DNA of 64,000 bases from Neolewinella antarctica (GTDB taxonomy: Bacteria > Bacteroidota > Bacteroidia > Chitinophagales > Saprospiraceae): the NCBI RefSeq assembly GCF_011927835.1, contig NZ_JAATJH010000005.1, forward strand, positions 372,001-436,000, given 5' to 3'. The notes beneath the pieces are model-generated. The model made no database searches. It saw nothing but the letters and a program-made list of their open reading frames with translations, and was not told the origin of the DNA. Position 1 is the stretch's first letter. The number at the start of each line of letters is the position of its first letter. The position numbers and the translations under genes were made by a program. Below, one piece after another: positions 15,620-25,378 of this stretch.

Positions 15620-18460
15620 CTACTTCATTTTCTGAGCAATCTCAACAATCTCATACCCCTCAATAATGTCTCCGGGCCGGATATCATTGTAGTTCTTGAT
15701 GTTGAGTCCACACTCAAACCCGGCGCGAACTTCCTTCACGTCATCCTTAAAGCGCTTCAGACTAGCCAGCTCGCCAACCGTACCCTCTTTGAGTGGGTAG
15801 GTAACGATGCCGTCGCGAATGATGCGGATGAGCGTATTGCGGGTGACCTTGCCTTCGTCGACGTAACAACCGGCGATGGTACCGATCTTAGAGATTTTGA
15901 AAGTCTCGCGAACACTGATCTGGCAGACGGTACGCTCTTCCTTGGTGGGTTCGAGCATGCCTTCGATGGCGTCCTTGATCTCGTCGATCGCCTGGTAAAT
16001 GATCGAGTAGGTCTTGATCTCCACGCCTTCGCGCTCGGCCAGCTTCCGGGCGGAGCCACTGGGGCGAACCTGGAAGCCAACGATGATCGCATCGGAAGCG
16101 GTCGCCAAAAGGATGTCGGAGTCAATAATCTGACCTACCGCCTTGTGAATAACGTTTACCTGAACGGTTTCCTGAGAGAGCTTGATCAGTGAGTCGGACA
16201 GAGCTTCTACGGAACCGTCAAAGTCACCTTTAACGATTAGGTTGAGTTCCTTAAAGTTACCCAGTGCGAGACGGCGACCGATCTCGTCGAGCGAGATTCG
16301 CTTACTGGCCCGGTTGGCTTGCTCCCGGTTGATCTGTAAGCGGCGACCGGCTAGTTGGCGGGCCTCTTGCTCACTGGCCATGACCTTCAGCATCTCACCG
16401 GCCTGCGGTGCTCCGTCGAGACCGAGGAGTAGCGTCGGGCTACCCGGCTTGACTTCCTTGACGCGCTTACCGTATTCGTTGAACATGGCTTTCACGCGGC
16501 CGGAATTCTCACCGGCAACGATGATGTCCTGAATCTTCAGCGTACCGTGGTTGACGATGACCTTGGTAACGTAACCGCGGCCTTTCTCCAGCGATGCTTC
16601 CACGATGGTCGCAACGGCGGGGCGGTCTGGGTTGGCTTTTAGTTCGAGTACTTCGGCTTCTAGCTGAATGAGTTCCATCAAGCCTTCGATGCCGATACCC
16701 TTGAGGGCGGAAATATCCGCACTCTGGTACTTACCACCGTAAGCTTCGATGGGGTAGCCCATCTGCGCGAGTTCTCCTTTAATCTTGTCGGGGTTAGCAC
16801 CGGCCTTGTCAATCTTGTTGATGGCAAAGATCATCTTGACGCCGGCGGCCTCAGCGTGGCTAATGGCTTCCTTCGTTTGCGGCATGATGTCGTCGTCCGC
16901 GGCGATGATGATGACGGCGATGTCCGTCACCTTGGCACCACGGGCACGCATGGCCGTAAAGGCTTCGTGACCCGGTGTATCCAAGAAGGTAATTTTCTTG
17001 CCGTTATCGGCCCGAACTTCGTACGCACCGATGTGCTGCGTAATGCCGCCCGCTTCACCCTCCGTTACGGAAGCTTTGCGAATGTAATCGAGTAAGGAAG
17101 TTTTACCGTGGTCGACGTGACCCATGACGGTGACGATCGGCGGGCGTTCCTGAAGATCCTCCGGCGCGTCTTCGAATACTTCTTCTTCTTCAACATCTTC
17201 TTCGACGGTGATGAATTCGATTTCGTGACCAAACTCCTCGGCGACCAGTTCGATGATCTCTGCATCGAGGCGCTGGTTGATCGAGACGATCACGCCGGTG
17301 TTCATACAGGCCATGATGACCTCGCCGATACCGACGTCCATTACGTTAGCTAACTCCTGAGCGGTTACGAATTCCGTTACCTGGAGCTTGTCCGTGCTGC
17401 GTTCCGCCTCGACGGCTTCCTGACGTTCACGGATGCGATCCCGGTTATCCCGGCGTTGACGCTGACGCTTCTTCTTGGCGCCACCACCACCGCCCTGGAT
17501 GCGGGCCATGGTTGCTTTGATCTTGTCTTCAATTTCCTTAGCGGAAACTTCTTTGGGCTCGTCGCGGCGGCTGTTGCCTCCGGTGCGTCCTCGATTGCTC
17601 GCTCCACCGGAATTGGCACGACCACCACCACCCGTAGAGGGGCCGGTGGTGATTTTCTTACGCTTACGTTTACGGCGCTCACCTGCATTAGCGTCCGGCT
17701 TTTTGATCTCGATCTTACCCATGACCTTTAAGCCGCGCAGTGCGGGGGTCTTGGAACGGATCGTATCTGGTTGATCGGACGCGGGGGCGGCTCCACCGGG
17801 GGTAGTACCTGCGCTCGCAGCGGGTGCGGCCGCAGGGGTTGCCGGAGTGGCTGGCTTAGCGGGCTGCGCCGGAGTGCTCGGAGCCTTGCCGGCTGGGGTA
17901 GCTGGGTTTGCTTTGGCAGCTGGCCGGGGTGTTGGCTTGGCGGGTACTGGTTTTTTCTTCGGCTTGGCACGATTCTTCGCGGCATCCAAGTCAATTGTTC
18001 CCAACACTTTTAGGCCGGGGACTTTGCGTCCACCACTTTCGTCTACCGTAGCTGGTGCCGCGGGTGCAGATGGTGGTGGAGGGGGCGTACCACCGGTAAC
18101 GGGGGTAATGGTGGGAGCGGGCGCAGCCGACGGGGCCGACGGGCGACCCGGCAGTGGCGGCGGCGGTGCGCCGCCTACGCGGGGTGATGGTGGCACACCT
18201 CTTCCTGGAGCCATCGGTGGTGGTGGTGGCGGCGGTGGTGGTGGCACGGCGGTGGGCCTGGTGTTGAATTCCAGGGCGTCCGCCTTTTTCTTATCCGACG
18301 CGGCGCTCGCAAAAGCTGCACGGACGACGTCTTCCATTTCAGGGGTCAACTTCGAAGTCGGCTTGTTGTCGATCTCAAAACCCTTCGTGGACAGATGCTC
18401 GACGATTCTCGAGGTCCCTACGTTCAACTCGTTTGCTACCTTAATTAGTCGTTTACTCAT
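15620..18460 (-). CDS. infB: Translation initiation factor IF-2
   Basis: A 946-residue GTPase that brings initiator tRNA to the ribosome. I start it at the ATG at 18460 ([20 protein letters not shown]), the standard IF2_N opening; the frame extends further to 18514 without support. After the N-terminal domain comes a long Pro/Ala/Lys linker (about residues 75-330) with a run of ten prolines. A basic RRKRKRKK patch and a second IF2_N-like domain follow (about 355-405). The G domain has G1 [10 protein letters not shown]3 DTPGHEAF and G4 NKID; domains II, III and IV follow. It is usually co-transcribed with nusA, but here about 500 bases with a hairpin and a separate -7 box lie between them. Its own terminator is at 15561-15595. 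Confidence 0.96.
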   Translation of the reverse strand: MSKRLIKVANELNVGTSRIVEHLSTKGFEIDNKPTSKLTPEMEDVVRAAFASAASDKKKADALEFNTRPTAVPPPPPPPPPPMAPGRGVPPSPRVGGAPPPPLPGRPSAPSAAPAPTITPVTGGTPPPPPSAPAAPATVDESGGRKVPGLKVLGTIDLDAAKNRAKPKKKPVPAKPTPRPAAKANPATPAGKAPSTPAQPAKPATPATPAAAPAASAGTTPGGAAPASDQPDTIRSKTPALRGLKVMGKIEIKKPDANAGERRKRKRKKITTGPSTGGGGRANSGGASNRGRTGGNSRRDEPKEVSAKEIEDKIKATMARIQGGGGGAKKKRQRQRRDNRDRIRERQEAVEAERSTDKLQVTEFVTAQELANVMDVGIGEVIMACMNTGVIVSINQRLDAEIIELVAEEFGHEIEFITVEEDVEEEEVFEDAPEDLQERPPIVTVMGHVDHGKTSLLDYIRKASVTEGEAGGITQHIGAYEVRADNGKKITFLDTPGHEAFTAMRARGAKVTDIAVIIIAADDDIMPQTKEAISHAEAAGVKMIFAINKIDKAGANPDKIKGELAQMGYPIEAYGGKYQSADISALKGIGIEGLMELIQLEAEVLELKANPDRPAVATIVEASLEKGRGYVTKVIVNHGTLKIQDIIVAGENSGRVKAMFNEYGKRVKEVKPGSPTLLLGLDGAPQAGEMLKVMASEQEARQLAGRRLQINREQANRASKRISLDEIGRRLALGNFKELNLIVKGDFDGSVEALSDSLIKLSQETVQVNVIHKAVGQIIDSDILLATASDAIIVGFQVRPSGSARKLAEREGVEIKTYSIIYQAIDEIKDAIEGMLEPTKEERTVCQISVRETFKISKIGTIAGCYVDEGKVTRNTLIRIIRDGIVTYPLKEGTVGELASLKRFKDDVKEVRAGFECGLNIKNYNDIRPGDIIEGYEIVEIAQKMK

Positions 18461-18603
18461 TCGATCAATTATGCACAATACATCAGGTAACCGCGCTGTA
18501 CAGACGCGGGGCAATTTAAGAATACCCTAAATAGCCGTTTGTTTTTCCCCTAGCCATACCGCTCTGAGGGGAACAGGACCGGGACGAATTCCCGGAAGCG
18601 ATG

Positions 18604-18611
18604 CAAAGATA
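18604..18611 (-). promoter_or_regulatory. Bacteroidota -7 box upstream of infB
   Basis: The minus strand reads TATCTTTG, matching the TAnnTTTG -7 consensus exactly, about 140 bases before the infB ATG. No clear -33 TTTG is seen at the usual spacing, so the call is moderate. Confidence 0.5.
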
Positions 18612-18848
18612 GGCAATTAACTAAAGCGCCGCTTGCGGCGGGGTGGATAGTCGCTTACTTATTTCCGCGTATGAGGTGCGTCACCGAAAAATCCGGCGAA
18701 CCCGGGCCTGACCCCGGAGCGCGTTATCCAACAACGCGACTTTATACTTTGTTGAACGCTTGTGTTTCTCGCCATCAGCGACACTAGGCGAAACCGCGCT
18801 CGCAGGGCGTCACCGACGGGTGCCTTCCTTGACTACCGTGCGGCAGAA

Positions 18849-18899
18849 AAGCCAACCTTTCAAATTTGCCCACAAAAGGTAAGTGTGAAAAGTTGGCTT
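18849..18899 (-). terminator. Long hairpin after nusA, possible terminator
   Basis: Arms 18849-18862 and 18886-18899 pair over 14 bp around a 23-base loop. On the minus-strand RNA the one imperfect position is a G-U pair, whereas on the plus strand it would be a C-A mismatch, which points to minus-strand function. The T run after it is short (TTTTCTG), so it may be a weak terminator or a processing or stability hairpin. Confidence 0.5.
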
Positions 18900-18957
18900 C
18901 AGTCGAGGAACCTGATGGTGCTTCACTAAGTCGTGCGCCGTTCAGGCACCGCCGAAA

Positions 18958-20196
18958 TTACTCTCCGTCAAACTCCGCAGCCAGGACGGCAAGCACGGCA
19001 GTGACGGTTTCTTCTTCCAGGTCCGTCCGGCGAATGAGCTCTTCCGGCGTCGAATCCAACACGGACTTTGCCGTATCGAGGCCGATGCTCTTGAAAGCGT
19101 CGAGTACCCAGGCTTCGATCTCGTCCTTAAATTCGTCGAGGTCGACGTCATCAATTTCAACTTCGTTGTTCCGGTATACGTCGATCTCAAATTCCACCAA
19201 TCGGCTAGCCAACTTGATGTTCGTACCACCCTTGCCGATGGCCAGACTGACCTGGTCAGGCTCCAGGTAGACCTTGGCGCGGCGGGCTTCCAGATCCAGC
19301 TCGATGTTGCTCACGCGGGCGGGCGTGAGGGAACGCTGGATGTAGAGGGACGTGTTGCTCGTGTAGTGAATCACGTCGATGTTCTCCTGGTTCAGCTCCC
19401 GGACGATGCCGTGGATGCGGGAACCTTTCATACCGACACAAGCACCGACGGGGTCGATACGCTCGTCGTAAGATTCGACGGATACCTTGGCGCGCTCACC
19501 CGGGATACGGACAATACCCTTGATGGTAATCAGACCGTCTTCGATCTCGGGGACTTCCTGCTCCATCAATTTAGCCAGGAAGCGCTCGTCGGCGCGGGAG
19601 ACAATGACAACGGGGTTGTTGTTGTTCCGCATCTCGACTTCCTTGATGATACCACGGACCATATCTCCCTTGCGGAAGTAGTCACCCCGGACGGTTTCGG
19701 TACGGGGAAGGACCAGCTCACGACCATTAGAGTCATCGATAACGAGGACTTCGCGCTTGAGGATCTGCTGCACTTCACAGAGGACTAAATCACCGATGCG
19801 CTCCGTGTAATTACGGTAGAGCTCATCTTTCTCGATGTCCATAATGCGGCTAATCAGCGTCTGGCGCGCGGCCATAATGGAACGGCGCCCGAAGTCTTCT
19901 AAGAAGAGTTGCTGGTAGCATTCTTCGCCGACTTCGTAATCGTCGTCCACGGCCAGGGCTTCGGAGAAGGAGATCTCGGAGAGCTCGTCGGTGACTTCAC
20001 CGTCCGGGACGATTTCGCGGACGCGCCACAGTTCGAGGTCGCCCCGGTTAGCGTTCACGATGATGTTGAAATTATCGTCGGTGGTGTACTTCTTCTTGAT
20101 CAGGGTCCGGAAAACGTCTTCGAGAATCCGCACCATGGTGGGGCTGTCGATCGATTTGCCGGAGCTGAATTCTTTGAATGTATCTACGAGATTCAT
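18958..20196 (-). CDS. nusA: Transcription termination/antitermination protein NusA
   Basis: A 412-residue RNA-polymerase-associated factor that modulates pausing, termination and antitermination. The order is an N-terminal RNAP-binding domain (about residues 1-125), an S1 domain (about 130-200, with GDMVRGIIKEVEMR), KH1 and KH2 (about 200-345, with DPVGACVGMKGSRI and SLAIGKGGTNIKLASRL), and a short acidic C-terminus with a helix-hairpin-like segment (about 365-410). It lies six bases downstream of rimP on the minus strand, the classical rimP-nusA order. The next gene, infB, follows only after about 500 bases. Confidence 0.96.
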   Translation of the reverse strand: MNLVDTFKEFSSGKSIDSPTMVRILEDVFRTLIKKKYTTDDNFNIIVNANRGDLELWRVREIVPDGEVTDELSEISFSEALAVDDDYEVGEECYQQLFLEDFGRRSIMAARQTLISRIMDIEKDELYRNYTERIGDLVLCEVQQILKREVLVIDDSNGRELVLPRTETVRGDYFRKGDMVRGIIKEVEMRNNNNPVVIVSRADERFLAKLMEQEVPEIEDGLITIKGIVRIPGERAKVSVESYDERIDPVGACVGMKGSRIHGIVRELNQENIDVIHYTSNTSLYIQRSLTPARVSNIELDLEARRAKVYLEPDQVSLAIGKGGTNIKLASRLVEFEIDVYRNNEVEIDDVDLDEFKDEIEAWVLDAFKSIGLDTAKSVLDSTPEELIRRTDLEEETVTAVLAVLAAEFDGE

Positions 20197-20202
20197 AATT
20201 CG

Positions 20203-20673
20203 CTAGAAGCTAATTTTTACGATTGATTTTTTAATGTCGGCAAAGGCCACCGGGGTTTCTTCCACGACGGTCACTTTGCGCTTACCCTCCTTGCGGCGGA
20301 TTTTGGCGGAAAGGACAACGCCTTCTTCGGTGACGCTGATGAGCTCGCCTTTGTACTTGTCGCCCGCGTTCGTCGTCACTTCCAAGGTACGACCCTTATT
20401 CTTGACGTACTGGCGGTGAAATTTTAGCGGCCGGTCCACGCCGGGGCTGCTGACGTTGAGGGTATATTTTTCGCCGAGGGGCTGTTCCGCATCGAGGTAG
20501 GCTTCGATGTGGCGACTGAGGGTGCGGCACTTTTCGAAGGTCATCGGGGAGTCGCTGTCGACGTAGATATCCACTTTCGTGTTCGTGTGGTGCACGTCCA
20601 CGACGAAGGCGTCGCCGAACTCTTCGTTTTCCGCGATAAAATTTTCCAGTAATTTGGTGATCTTCTCGACCAT
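20203..20673 (-). CDS. rimP: Ribosome maturation factor RimP
   Basis: A cytosolic factor for assembly of the 30S subunit. The likely start is the ATG at 20673 (156 residues, MVEKITKLLENFIAE), which matches the usual N-terminus; the frame also opens at an ATG at 20700. The N-terminal alpha/beta domain carries VDIYVDSDSPMTFEKCRTLS and EKYTLNVSSPGVDRPL, the family signature. The C-terminal SH3-like domain follows with KGRTLEVTT and YKGELISV. An AAAGGGA lies just before the chosen start. It heads the rimP-nusA operon, whose leader contains a -7 box (20822-20829) and a hairpin with a T run (20767-20793). Confidence 0.92.
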   Translation of the reverse strand: MVEKITKLLENFIAENEEFGDAFVVDVHHTNTKVDIYVDSDSPMTFEKCRTLSRHIEAYLDAEQPLGEKYTLNVSSPGVDRPLKFHRQYVKNKGRTLEVTTNAGDKYKGELISVTEEGVVLSAKIRRKEGKRKVTVVEETPVAFADIKKSIVKISF

Positions 20674-20766
20674 ATCCCTTTGCTGTTTTTTCCCGATCAC
20701 ACTGCACCTGCATCCGTGCCCAAATCACCGCACATAATGGCTGCGCTAAAATTTGGGTGGAGACAC

Positions 20767-20793
20767 AAAAAAAAGGGAACCTTGCGATTCCCT
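20767..20793 (-). promoter_or_regulatory. Attenuator-like hairpin in the rimP-nusA leader
   Basis: On the minus strand AGGGAA and TTCCCT pair around an eight-base loop and are followed directly by eight T, the form of an intrinsic terminator. It lies between the -7 box at 20822-20829 and the rimP start at 20673. It could therefore attenuate the operon, or else terminate read-through from the fasciclin gene upstream. Confidence 0.55.
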
Positions 20794-20821
20794 CCGTGGT
20801 ATTTTTTGCGACCTTGTTTGG

Positions 20822-20829
20822 CAAAGATA
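20822..20829 (-). promoter_or_regulatory. Bacteroidota -7 box for rimP-nusA
   Basis: The minus strand reads TATCTTTG, an exact match to TAnnTTTG. A TTTG lies 12 bases upstream, closer than the usual 19-20, so the -33 part is uncertain. Confidence 0.55.
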
Positions 20830-20892
20830 ACGCGCATTTGTCAAATAGGTTGATGTTGCCTTAAATGCACCGCGTCCACACTCCATATTGGG

Positions 20893-20912
20893 GCGCGGAC
20901 GCGGGTGCAAAG
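20893..20912 (+). repeat. GC-rich dispersed 20-mer, copy c
   Basis: GCGCGGACGCGGGTGCAAAG lies between the fasciclin gene and the rimP promoter, about 35 bases from the fasciclin stop. Confidence 0.55.
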
Positions 20913-20949
20913 TTGACCAAAAAAGCAGGCCAGTTCGGATGAATCGCTA

Positions 20950-21894
20950 CTAGAAGTTAGTGGGTAGCAAAACCGTAGGAATCAGGTGGACCACACCGTT
21001 CGTGCCCTGGATGTTATTAGCTGAGGAAATCTCTACGTTCTGGGCCGGATCCGACGTAGTCGTGATCGTCGTGTTTCCGGTGCCACCAAAAGTAAGCCCT
21101 TCACCCGCCAGCAGGGTATTCGCCGTGCTGGGAATGCCATCCGCCCGCACGTTGCCGTTGACGACGTGGTAGGTAAGAATGTTAGTCAATTCCGGTACGG
21201 TGAGCGTGGCGACCGTGCTGTCAATGGCGGTGAAAGCAGCGTTAGTGGGGGCGAACACCGTGAAGGGTCCGTCGTCGCTCAGTGCTTCGACGAGACTAGC
21301 CGTTCCCAGGGAGCTAACTAAGGTGCTTAGTCCGGGGGCATCTTGTGCAATCTGGACGATGTTCTGAGCCATTAGGACTTCATCGATGATGTGGATGACG
21401 CCATTGTCGGCGGCTACGTCAGCGGTTGTCACGGTGGTCGATCCATTGACGGTAACCGCGCCGTTAGCATTGTTCAGTACGAGACTCAGCGGAGCATCGT
21501 CCGGGCCGGTCTCATTTAGCGTCGTTGGGAAACTAGTGCCAGCAGCAATGTCGGCGGCGAGGACTCTCGCGCCCAGTACGTGGTAAAGCAGGATGTTGCT
21601 AAGCGTGTCATTATCCATGGCGGCCAGGCCGGCGGCATCGATGTTGGCGGCCGCAAAGGCGGCGTCCGTTGGCGCGAAAACGGTAAAATTGCCGCTGACG
21701 TTATCGAGCACATCGTCCAGGTCCGTCTGTTCCAGGGCGGCGCGGAGGAGGGTGAAATCATCGTTGGTATCCACAATGGCGGAGATGGTGTTGGGACGAA
21801 CCGCGTCGGTGTCGTCATCGTCTTCGCAGGAGGAAAAACCAAGGGCGAAGATGGCCAGGATGGCCAGCAGGAGGGGGGAAGAGAGTTTGAACAT
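20950..21894 (-). CDS. Lipoprotein with two fasciclin (FAS1) domains
   Basis: A 314-residue lipoprotein. The signal peptide ends in a lipobox with Cys23 (LGFSSC), followed at once by EDDDD. An acidic patch just after the Cys is the known export signal that sends Bacteroidota lipoproteins to the cell surface. Two FAS1 domains follow (about residues 35-175 and 178-312). Each shows the H1 motif (FTVFAPTDAAF and FTVFAPTNAAF), the YHV/YH block (LLYHVLGARVL and LTYHVVNGNV) and a closing H2-like segment (NGVIHIIDEVL and NGVVHLIPTVL). FAS1 domains mediate adhesion or matrix contacts. It is a single gene; a protein-protein or polysaccharide partner cannot be named. Confidence 0.92.
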   Translation of the reverse strand: MFKLSSPLLLAILAIFALGFSSCEDDDDTDAVRPNTISAIVDTNDDFTLLRAALEQTDLDDVLDNVSGNFTVFAPTDAAFAAANIDAAGLAAMDNDTLSNILLYHVLGARVLAADIAAGTSFPTTLNETGPDDAPLSLVLNNANGAVTVNGSTTVTTADVAADNGVIHIIDEVLMAQNIVQIAQDAPGLSTLVSSLGTASLVEALSDDGPFTVFAPTNAAFTAIDSTVATLTVPELTNILTYHVVNGNVRADGIPSTANTLLAGEGLTFGGTGNTTITTTSDPAQNVEISSANNIQGTNGVVHLIPTVLLPTNF

Positions 21895-22149
21895 TAGGTT
21901 ATGAGTTTAAAAACGGGGCGGGATTGTTGGTTTGCCCACTCCGCAGGTGTAAAAAATGGATTTTAAGTGAAACACACGCTAATCACGTAGCCAGTCAACG
22001 AATGCCGTGGACACATAAGCACGGAAACGTACCTAAGTTTATTCCCTTAAGGGAGCATTGTCTGGGGCCGGACAGAGTTGGGATTAGTTATTCTCCAGCA
22101 CTGTTTAACGTGCAATAAAAGGGGGTTTAGGATAATAACTGACTACTCG

Positions 22150-23865
22150 CTAACGGTGCTGCACGGCCGGCAAATCCCAGCCCCGGTCCCCCCGCTCCTC
22201 CGCAATGTGGGTCAGCGCATCCTGGATCGACAGGAAAAAGTAAGCAGCCCCCATCCGCTCCATCATGCCGGATTTGTAGAGCATGTCCCGCACCGGGCCG
22301 ATTACGCCACAGAGGTAGAGCTCCACCCCCCGCCGGTCGAGCACGTCGAGAAACTGGGAGAGAGAAAACAGACCACTGGTGTCGAGGTCGTTGATCGTGT
22401 GCGCGTCGATGATGACGGACCGGAGCGCCTCCCCCCGCGCGTCAACGAATCGCTCGAGTTGCTGGCGAAAAAAGTCTGCGTTACCGAAGTAAAGTTCCGC
22501 ATCGAAACGCATGATCAAAATGCCCGGGTCGGTCTCGGCGGCGGCGAAGCGGGCGCAGTTGCGAAAAGCGTTCGTACCGGGCACGCGCCCCAGCTCCGCC
22601 ATGTGTGGCCGCGCGGCGCGGGCGAAGACGAAATACAACGAAAGAACTACGCCGCCGGCTACGCCGTACTGAAGGCCGGCAAATAGCGTAAATAGAAAAG
22701 TAATGGCGAGGGTAGCAAACTCTTTCGGCGCTAGTTTCCAGAGGCGTTTCATCTCCGCCACGTCGAAGAGCTTACGCACGGAGTAGATGATCAGGGCGGC
22801 GAGAACGGGGATGGGTAAATAGTAGAAAAGCGGGGTAAGAAAAAGCAGCACCAGTACCAGCAGGCCAGCCGTAAAGAGCGAGCTCAGCGGCGTCAGCGCG
22901 CCGGCCCCTTCCCCCACCGCCGACCGGCTAAAGCTAGCCGAACTCGGAATGGCCTGAAAAAACATGCCGAGTAGCTTACTGAAACCGAGGGCAACCAACT
23001 CCCGGTTGGGTTCAATGCGGTAATGCTGGTGCCGCGGCGAAAATGCCTTGCCGATCGAGAGCGTCTCGATGAAACTGAGCAGCGCAATCACGGCCGCCAC
23101 GGGCAACAACTCCAGTACCACTTCCCAGCTAAGAACCGGCATGGCCAAACCCGGCAAACCCGAAGGGACCGCACCCACGATCTTGACGCCCCAGTCCGCA
23201 CCCACCAGCGCGATTAGTGCGGTGGACGTAACGATCAGCACCAACATGGTCGGAAACTTCTTCGGTAGGAATTTTCCCGCCAGCAGCAACAACAAGAGCG
23301 TCAGTAAACCAAGCGCCGCGGAGGGCAGGTGGAGCGCCCCGACGTTTCGCGCCAATTCTAACACCGTATCGTGAAAGAAACGCGTTCGTTCCGTACGAAC
23401 CCCCAGCAATGCATCCGCCTGAGAGAACATGATCAGTACCGCCGCCGCCGAGACGAAGCCGGACAGCACGGGCCGGCTCAGCAAGCTGCCAATGCCGCCA
23501 AAGCGCAGTAAGCCAAACAGCAGCTGGAGCACTCCCGTCAGGCCACCGAGAAGGATGGCGTAACCAATAAAGGTTTCCGAGCCCGGCTGCGCCAGTCCGG
23601 CAATGCCGTTAAGGCAAAGCAGCGAGGCCAGCGCCGTCGGTCCTACCGATGTGTGTGGCGAAGAAGCAAAAAGCGCGTAACCAACGAGTGGTACCAATGC
23701 GGCGTACAGGCCGTAAACCGGTGGAACCCCGGCCAGCAGCGCGTACGCCATCGCCTGGGGCACGAGCAGCACCCCGACGGTCAGGCCGGCAACTAGGTCA
23801 GTGACGACCGTAGCCCGACCAAAATCGGGGGGGGCGGGGAACCATTTATCGAGGCGAATGCGCAC
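22150..23865 (-). CDS. SulP family anion transporter with STAS domain
   Basis: A 571-residue inner-membrane transporter of the SLC26/SulP family, which moves sulfate, bicarbonate or other anions. The first conserved helices read VGVLLVPQAMAYALLAGVPP with VYGLYAALVPLVGYALFASS next, the family signature, and the helix-10 region carries SFSRSAVGEGAGALTPLSSL. About 12-14 hydrophobic segments span residues 20-430. The cytoplasmic STAS domain covers about 440-550, with VIIDAHTINDLDTSGLFSL around the usual phosphorylation site. The gene lies 127 bases downstream of the persulfide-dioxygenase-like gene on the same strand, which favours a sulfur-related substrate, but the anion cannot be read from sequence. 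Confidence 0.92.
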   Translation of the reverse strand: MRIRLDKWFPAPPDFGRATVVTDLVAGLTVGVLLVPQAMAYALLAGVPPVYGLYAALVPLVGYALFASSPHTSVGPTALASLLCLNGIAGLAQPGSETFIGYAILLGGLTGVLQLLFGLLRFGGIGSLLSRPVLSGFVSAAAVLIMFSQADALLGVRTERTRFFHDTVLELARNVGALHLPSAALGLLTLLLLLLAGKFLPKKFPTMLVLIVTSTALIALVGADWGVKIVGAVPSGLPGLAMPVLSWEVVLELLPVAAVIALLSFIETLSIGKAFSPRHQHYRIEPNRELVALGFSKLLGMFFQAIPSSASFSRSAVGEGAGALTPLSSLFTAGLLVLVLLFLTPLFYYLPIPVLAALIIYSVRKLFDVAEMKRLWKLAPKEFATLAITFLFTLFAGLQYGVAGGVVLSLYFVFARAARPHMAELGRVPGTNAFRNCARFAAAETDPGILIMRFDAELYFGNADFFRQQLERFVDARGEALRSVIIDAHTINDLDTSGLFSLSQFLDVLDRRGVELYLCGVIGPVRDMLYKSGMMERMGAAYFFLSIQDALTHIAEERGDRGWDLPAVQHR

Positions 23866-23992
23866 GGGCGTTTGTTGGTCTGACGTGAAGGGGCGTTGCG
23901 GATCTCATCCTGCACCCGGACTTTTCGACCAGCAAGAACGAGGGGCCGGGGTGAGCGGTACGCCGCACGAAATTACTGGCGGAGCTTTAATA

Positions 23993-25378
23993 CTACCCGG
24001 TCACTTCTTGTCCCAAGATCAAAGCCACCTTATCCTGCACGTTTACAATGTCGTCCACCCCACGGGATTTTAACAGGCTCGTAGCGATGGTGGATCGGTA
24101 GCCACTGCCACAGTGCACGTAGATCGTCCCTGCTTTCGAGAGTTCCCCCCGACGGCTACTGAGTTCATTCAGGGGAACATTGCTGGCAACACTCAGGTGG
24201 CCACCCTTAAACTCTGCCTCTTTGCGCACGTCTAGCGTCGCCGGTACTTTACCGGCCCGCAGACGCTCGCCGAACGTGTGCGCGTCGATGGTTTCCAACT
24301 GGTCGAGCTCGCCACCGTAGCTTTTCCAGGCTTCGATGCCCCCTTCTAAATAGCCTAATACGCCATCGTACCCGACACGGCTAAGGCGTTCGGCGGCCTC
24401 GGCTTCGCGACCCGCGTCGACAATCAGGAGGATGGGTTGCTTGAGGTCCGGCACGAGCTCGCCGACCCAGGGGGCGAAGGATCCGTCGAGGCCGATGAAA
24501 ATACTGTTGGGAACGAATCCTTTTACGAATTCCGCTTTATCACGGACGTCGAGCAGGAGGGGGCGGTCGTTGTTGGCGGCGCGTTCGAATTCAGCGGGGG
24601 GAAGGGCCTGGAGGCTACGGTCCATCACTTTTTCGAAGCTTTCGTAGCCTTCCTTATTCAGGCGGACGTTCTCGCCGAAGTAGGCGGGCGGGGGAAGCAG
24701 TCCGTCGGTCACTTCCCTGATGAATTCCGCGCGCGTCATGTCGGTGCGCAGGGCGTAATTTGTTTCCTTCTGGTTTCCGAGCGTGTCCTGGGTTTCGCGA
24801 CTCATCTTCTTGCCACAGGCCGAGCCAGCGCCGTGGGCGGGGTAGACGATTACGTCGTCGGGCAGCACCATAATGCGGCGGCGGAGGGATTCGTAGAGGA
24901 GGCCAGCCAGATCTTCGACCGTGAGGGCGCCGGACTTCTGGGCGAGGTCGGGCCGGCCAACGTCACCGATAAACAAGGTGTCGCCGGAAAAAAGGGCGTG
25001 GGGCTTGCCCTCCTCGGTTAATAATAAGTAACAAGTACTTTCCAGCGTATGACCGGGCGTATGGAGTGCGCGGATGGTGAGTTTGCCGACGTGGAAATCT
25101 TCCATGTCGTGGGCGGTATGCTTCGCGTAATCCGTTTTGGCCCCAGGGCCGTACACGATGGTTGCGCCGGACTCCTTCGCCAGATCGAGGTGACCACTGA
25201 CGAAATCAGCGTGGAAATGAGTTTCGAAGATGTATTTGATCTTGGCCCCGGCGTCGTTGGCGCGCTTCAGGTAGGGTGCCGGGCTGCGCAGCGGGTCGAT
25301 GATGGCGGCTTCCCCGTCGGACTCAATGTAGTAAGCGCCCTGGGCGAGGCAGCCGGTGTAGATTTGGTCGATGATCAT
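23993..25378 (-). CDS. Metallo-beta-lactamase-fold protein with two rhodanese domains (persulfide-dioxygenase-like)
   Basis: A 461-residue cytosolic protein. The N-terminal MBL domain (about residues 1-235) has His54, His56 and Asp58 in THFHADFVSGH; the next position, normally His, is Phe, as in the mono-iron persulfide dioxygenase/Blh group. The second metal region includes HTPGHTLESTCY and the Asp in FSGDTLFIGDVGRPDL. The first rhodanese domain (about 265-355) has VDAGREAEAAERL where the active-site loop should be, with Asp in place of Cys, so it is probably inactive. The second (about 370-460) keeps Cys423 in VHCGSGYRS. The family oxidises glutathione-type persulfides to sulfite and shuttles sulfane sulfur. 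The SulP transporter gene lies just downstream. Confidence 0.9.
   Translation of the reverse strand: MIIDQIYTGCLAQGAYYIESDGEAAIIDPLRSPAPYLKRANDAGAKIKYIFETHFHADFVSGHLDLAKESGATIVYGPGAKTDYAKHTAHDMEDFHVGKLTIRALHTPGHTLESTCYLLLTEEGKPHALFSGDTLFIGDVGRPDLAQKSGALTVEDLAGLLYESLRRRIMVLPDDVIVYPAHGAGSACGKKMSRETQDTLGNQKETNYALRTDMTRAEFIREVTDGLLPPPAYFGENVRLNKEGYESFEKVMDRSLQALPPAEFERAANNDRPLLLDVRDKAEFVKGFVPNSIFIGLDGSFAPWVGELVPDLKQPILLIVDAGREAEAAERLSRVGYDGVLGYLEGGIEAWKSYGGELDQLETIDAHTFGERLRAGKVPATLDVRKEAEFKGGHLSVASNVPLNELSSRRGELSKAGTIYVHCGSGYRSTIATSLLKSRGVDDIVNVQDKVALILGQEVTG

Larger units (their letters stand above)
18461..18957. other. nusA-infB intergenic region
   Basis: About 500 bases without a gene. On the minus strand it holds, in order, a 14-bp hairpin after nusA (18849-18899), a stretch with no recognised feature, the -7 box at 18604-18611, and the infB leader. 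No tRNA or known riboswitch was recognised. Confidence 0.6.

Noticed and set aside
15539-16192. 217-codon plus-strand frame opposite infB
   Set aside because: It is antisense to the conserved C-terminal domains of IF-2.
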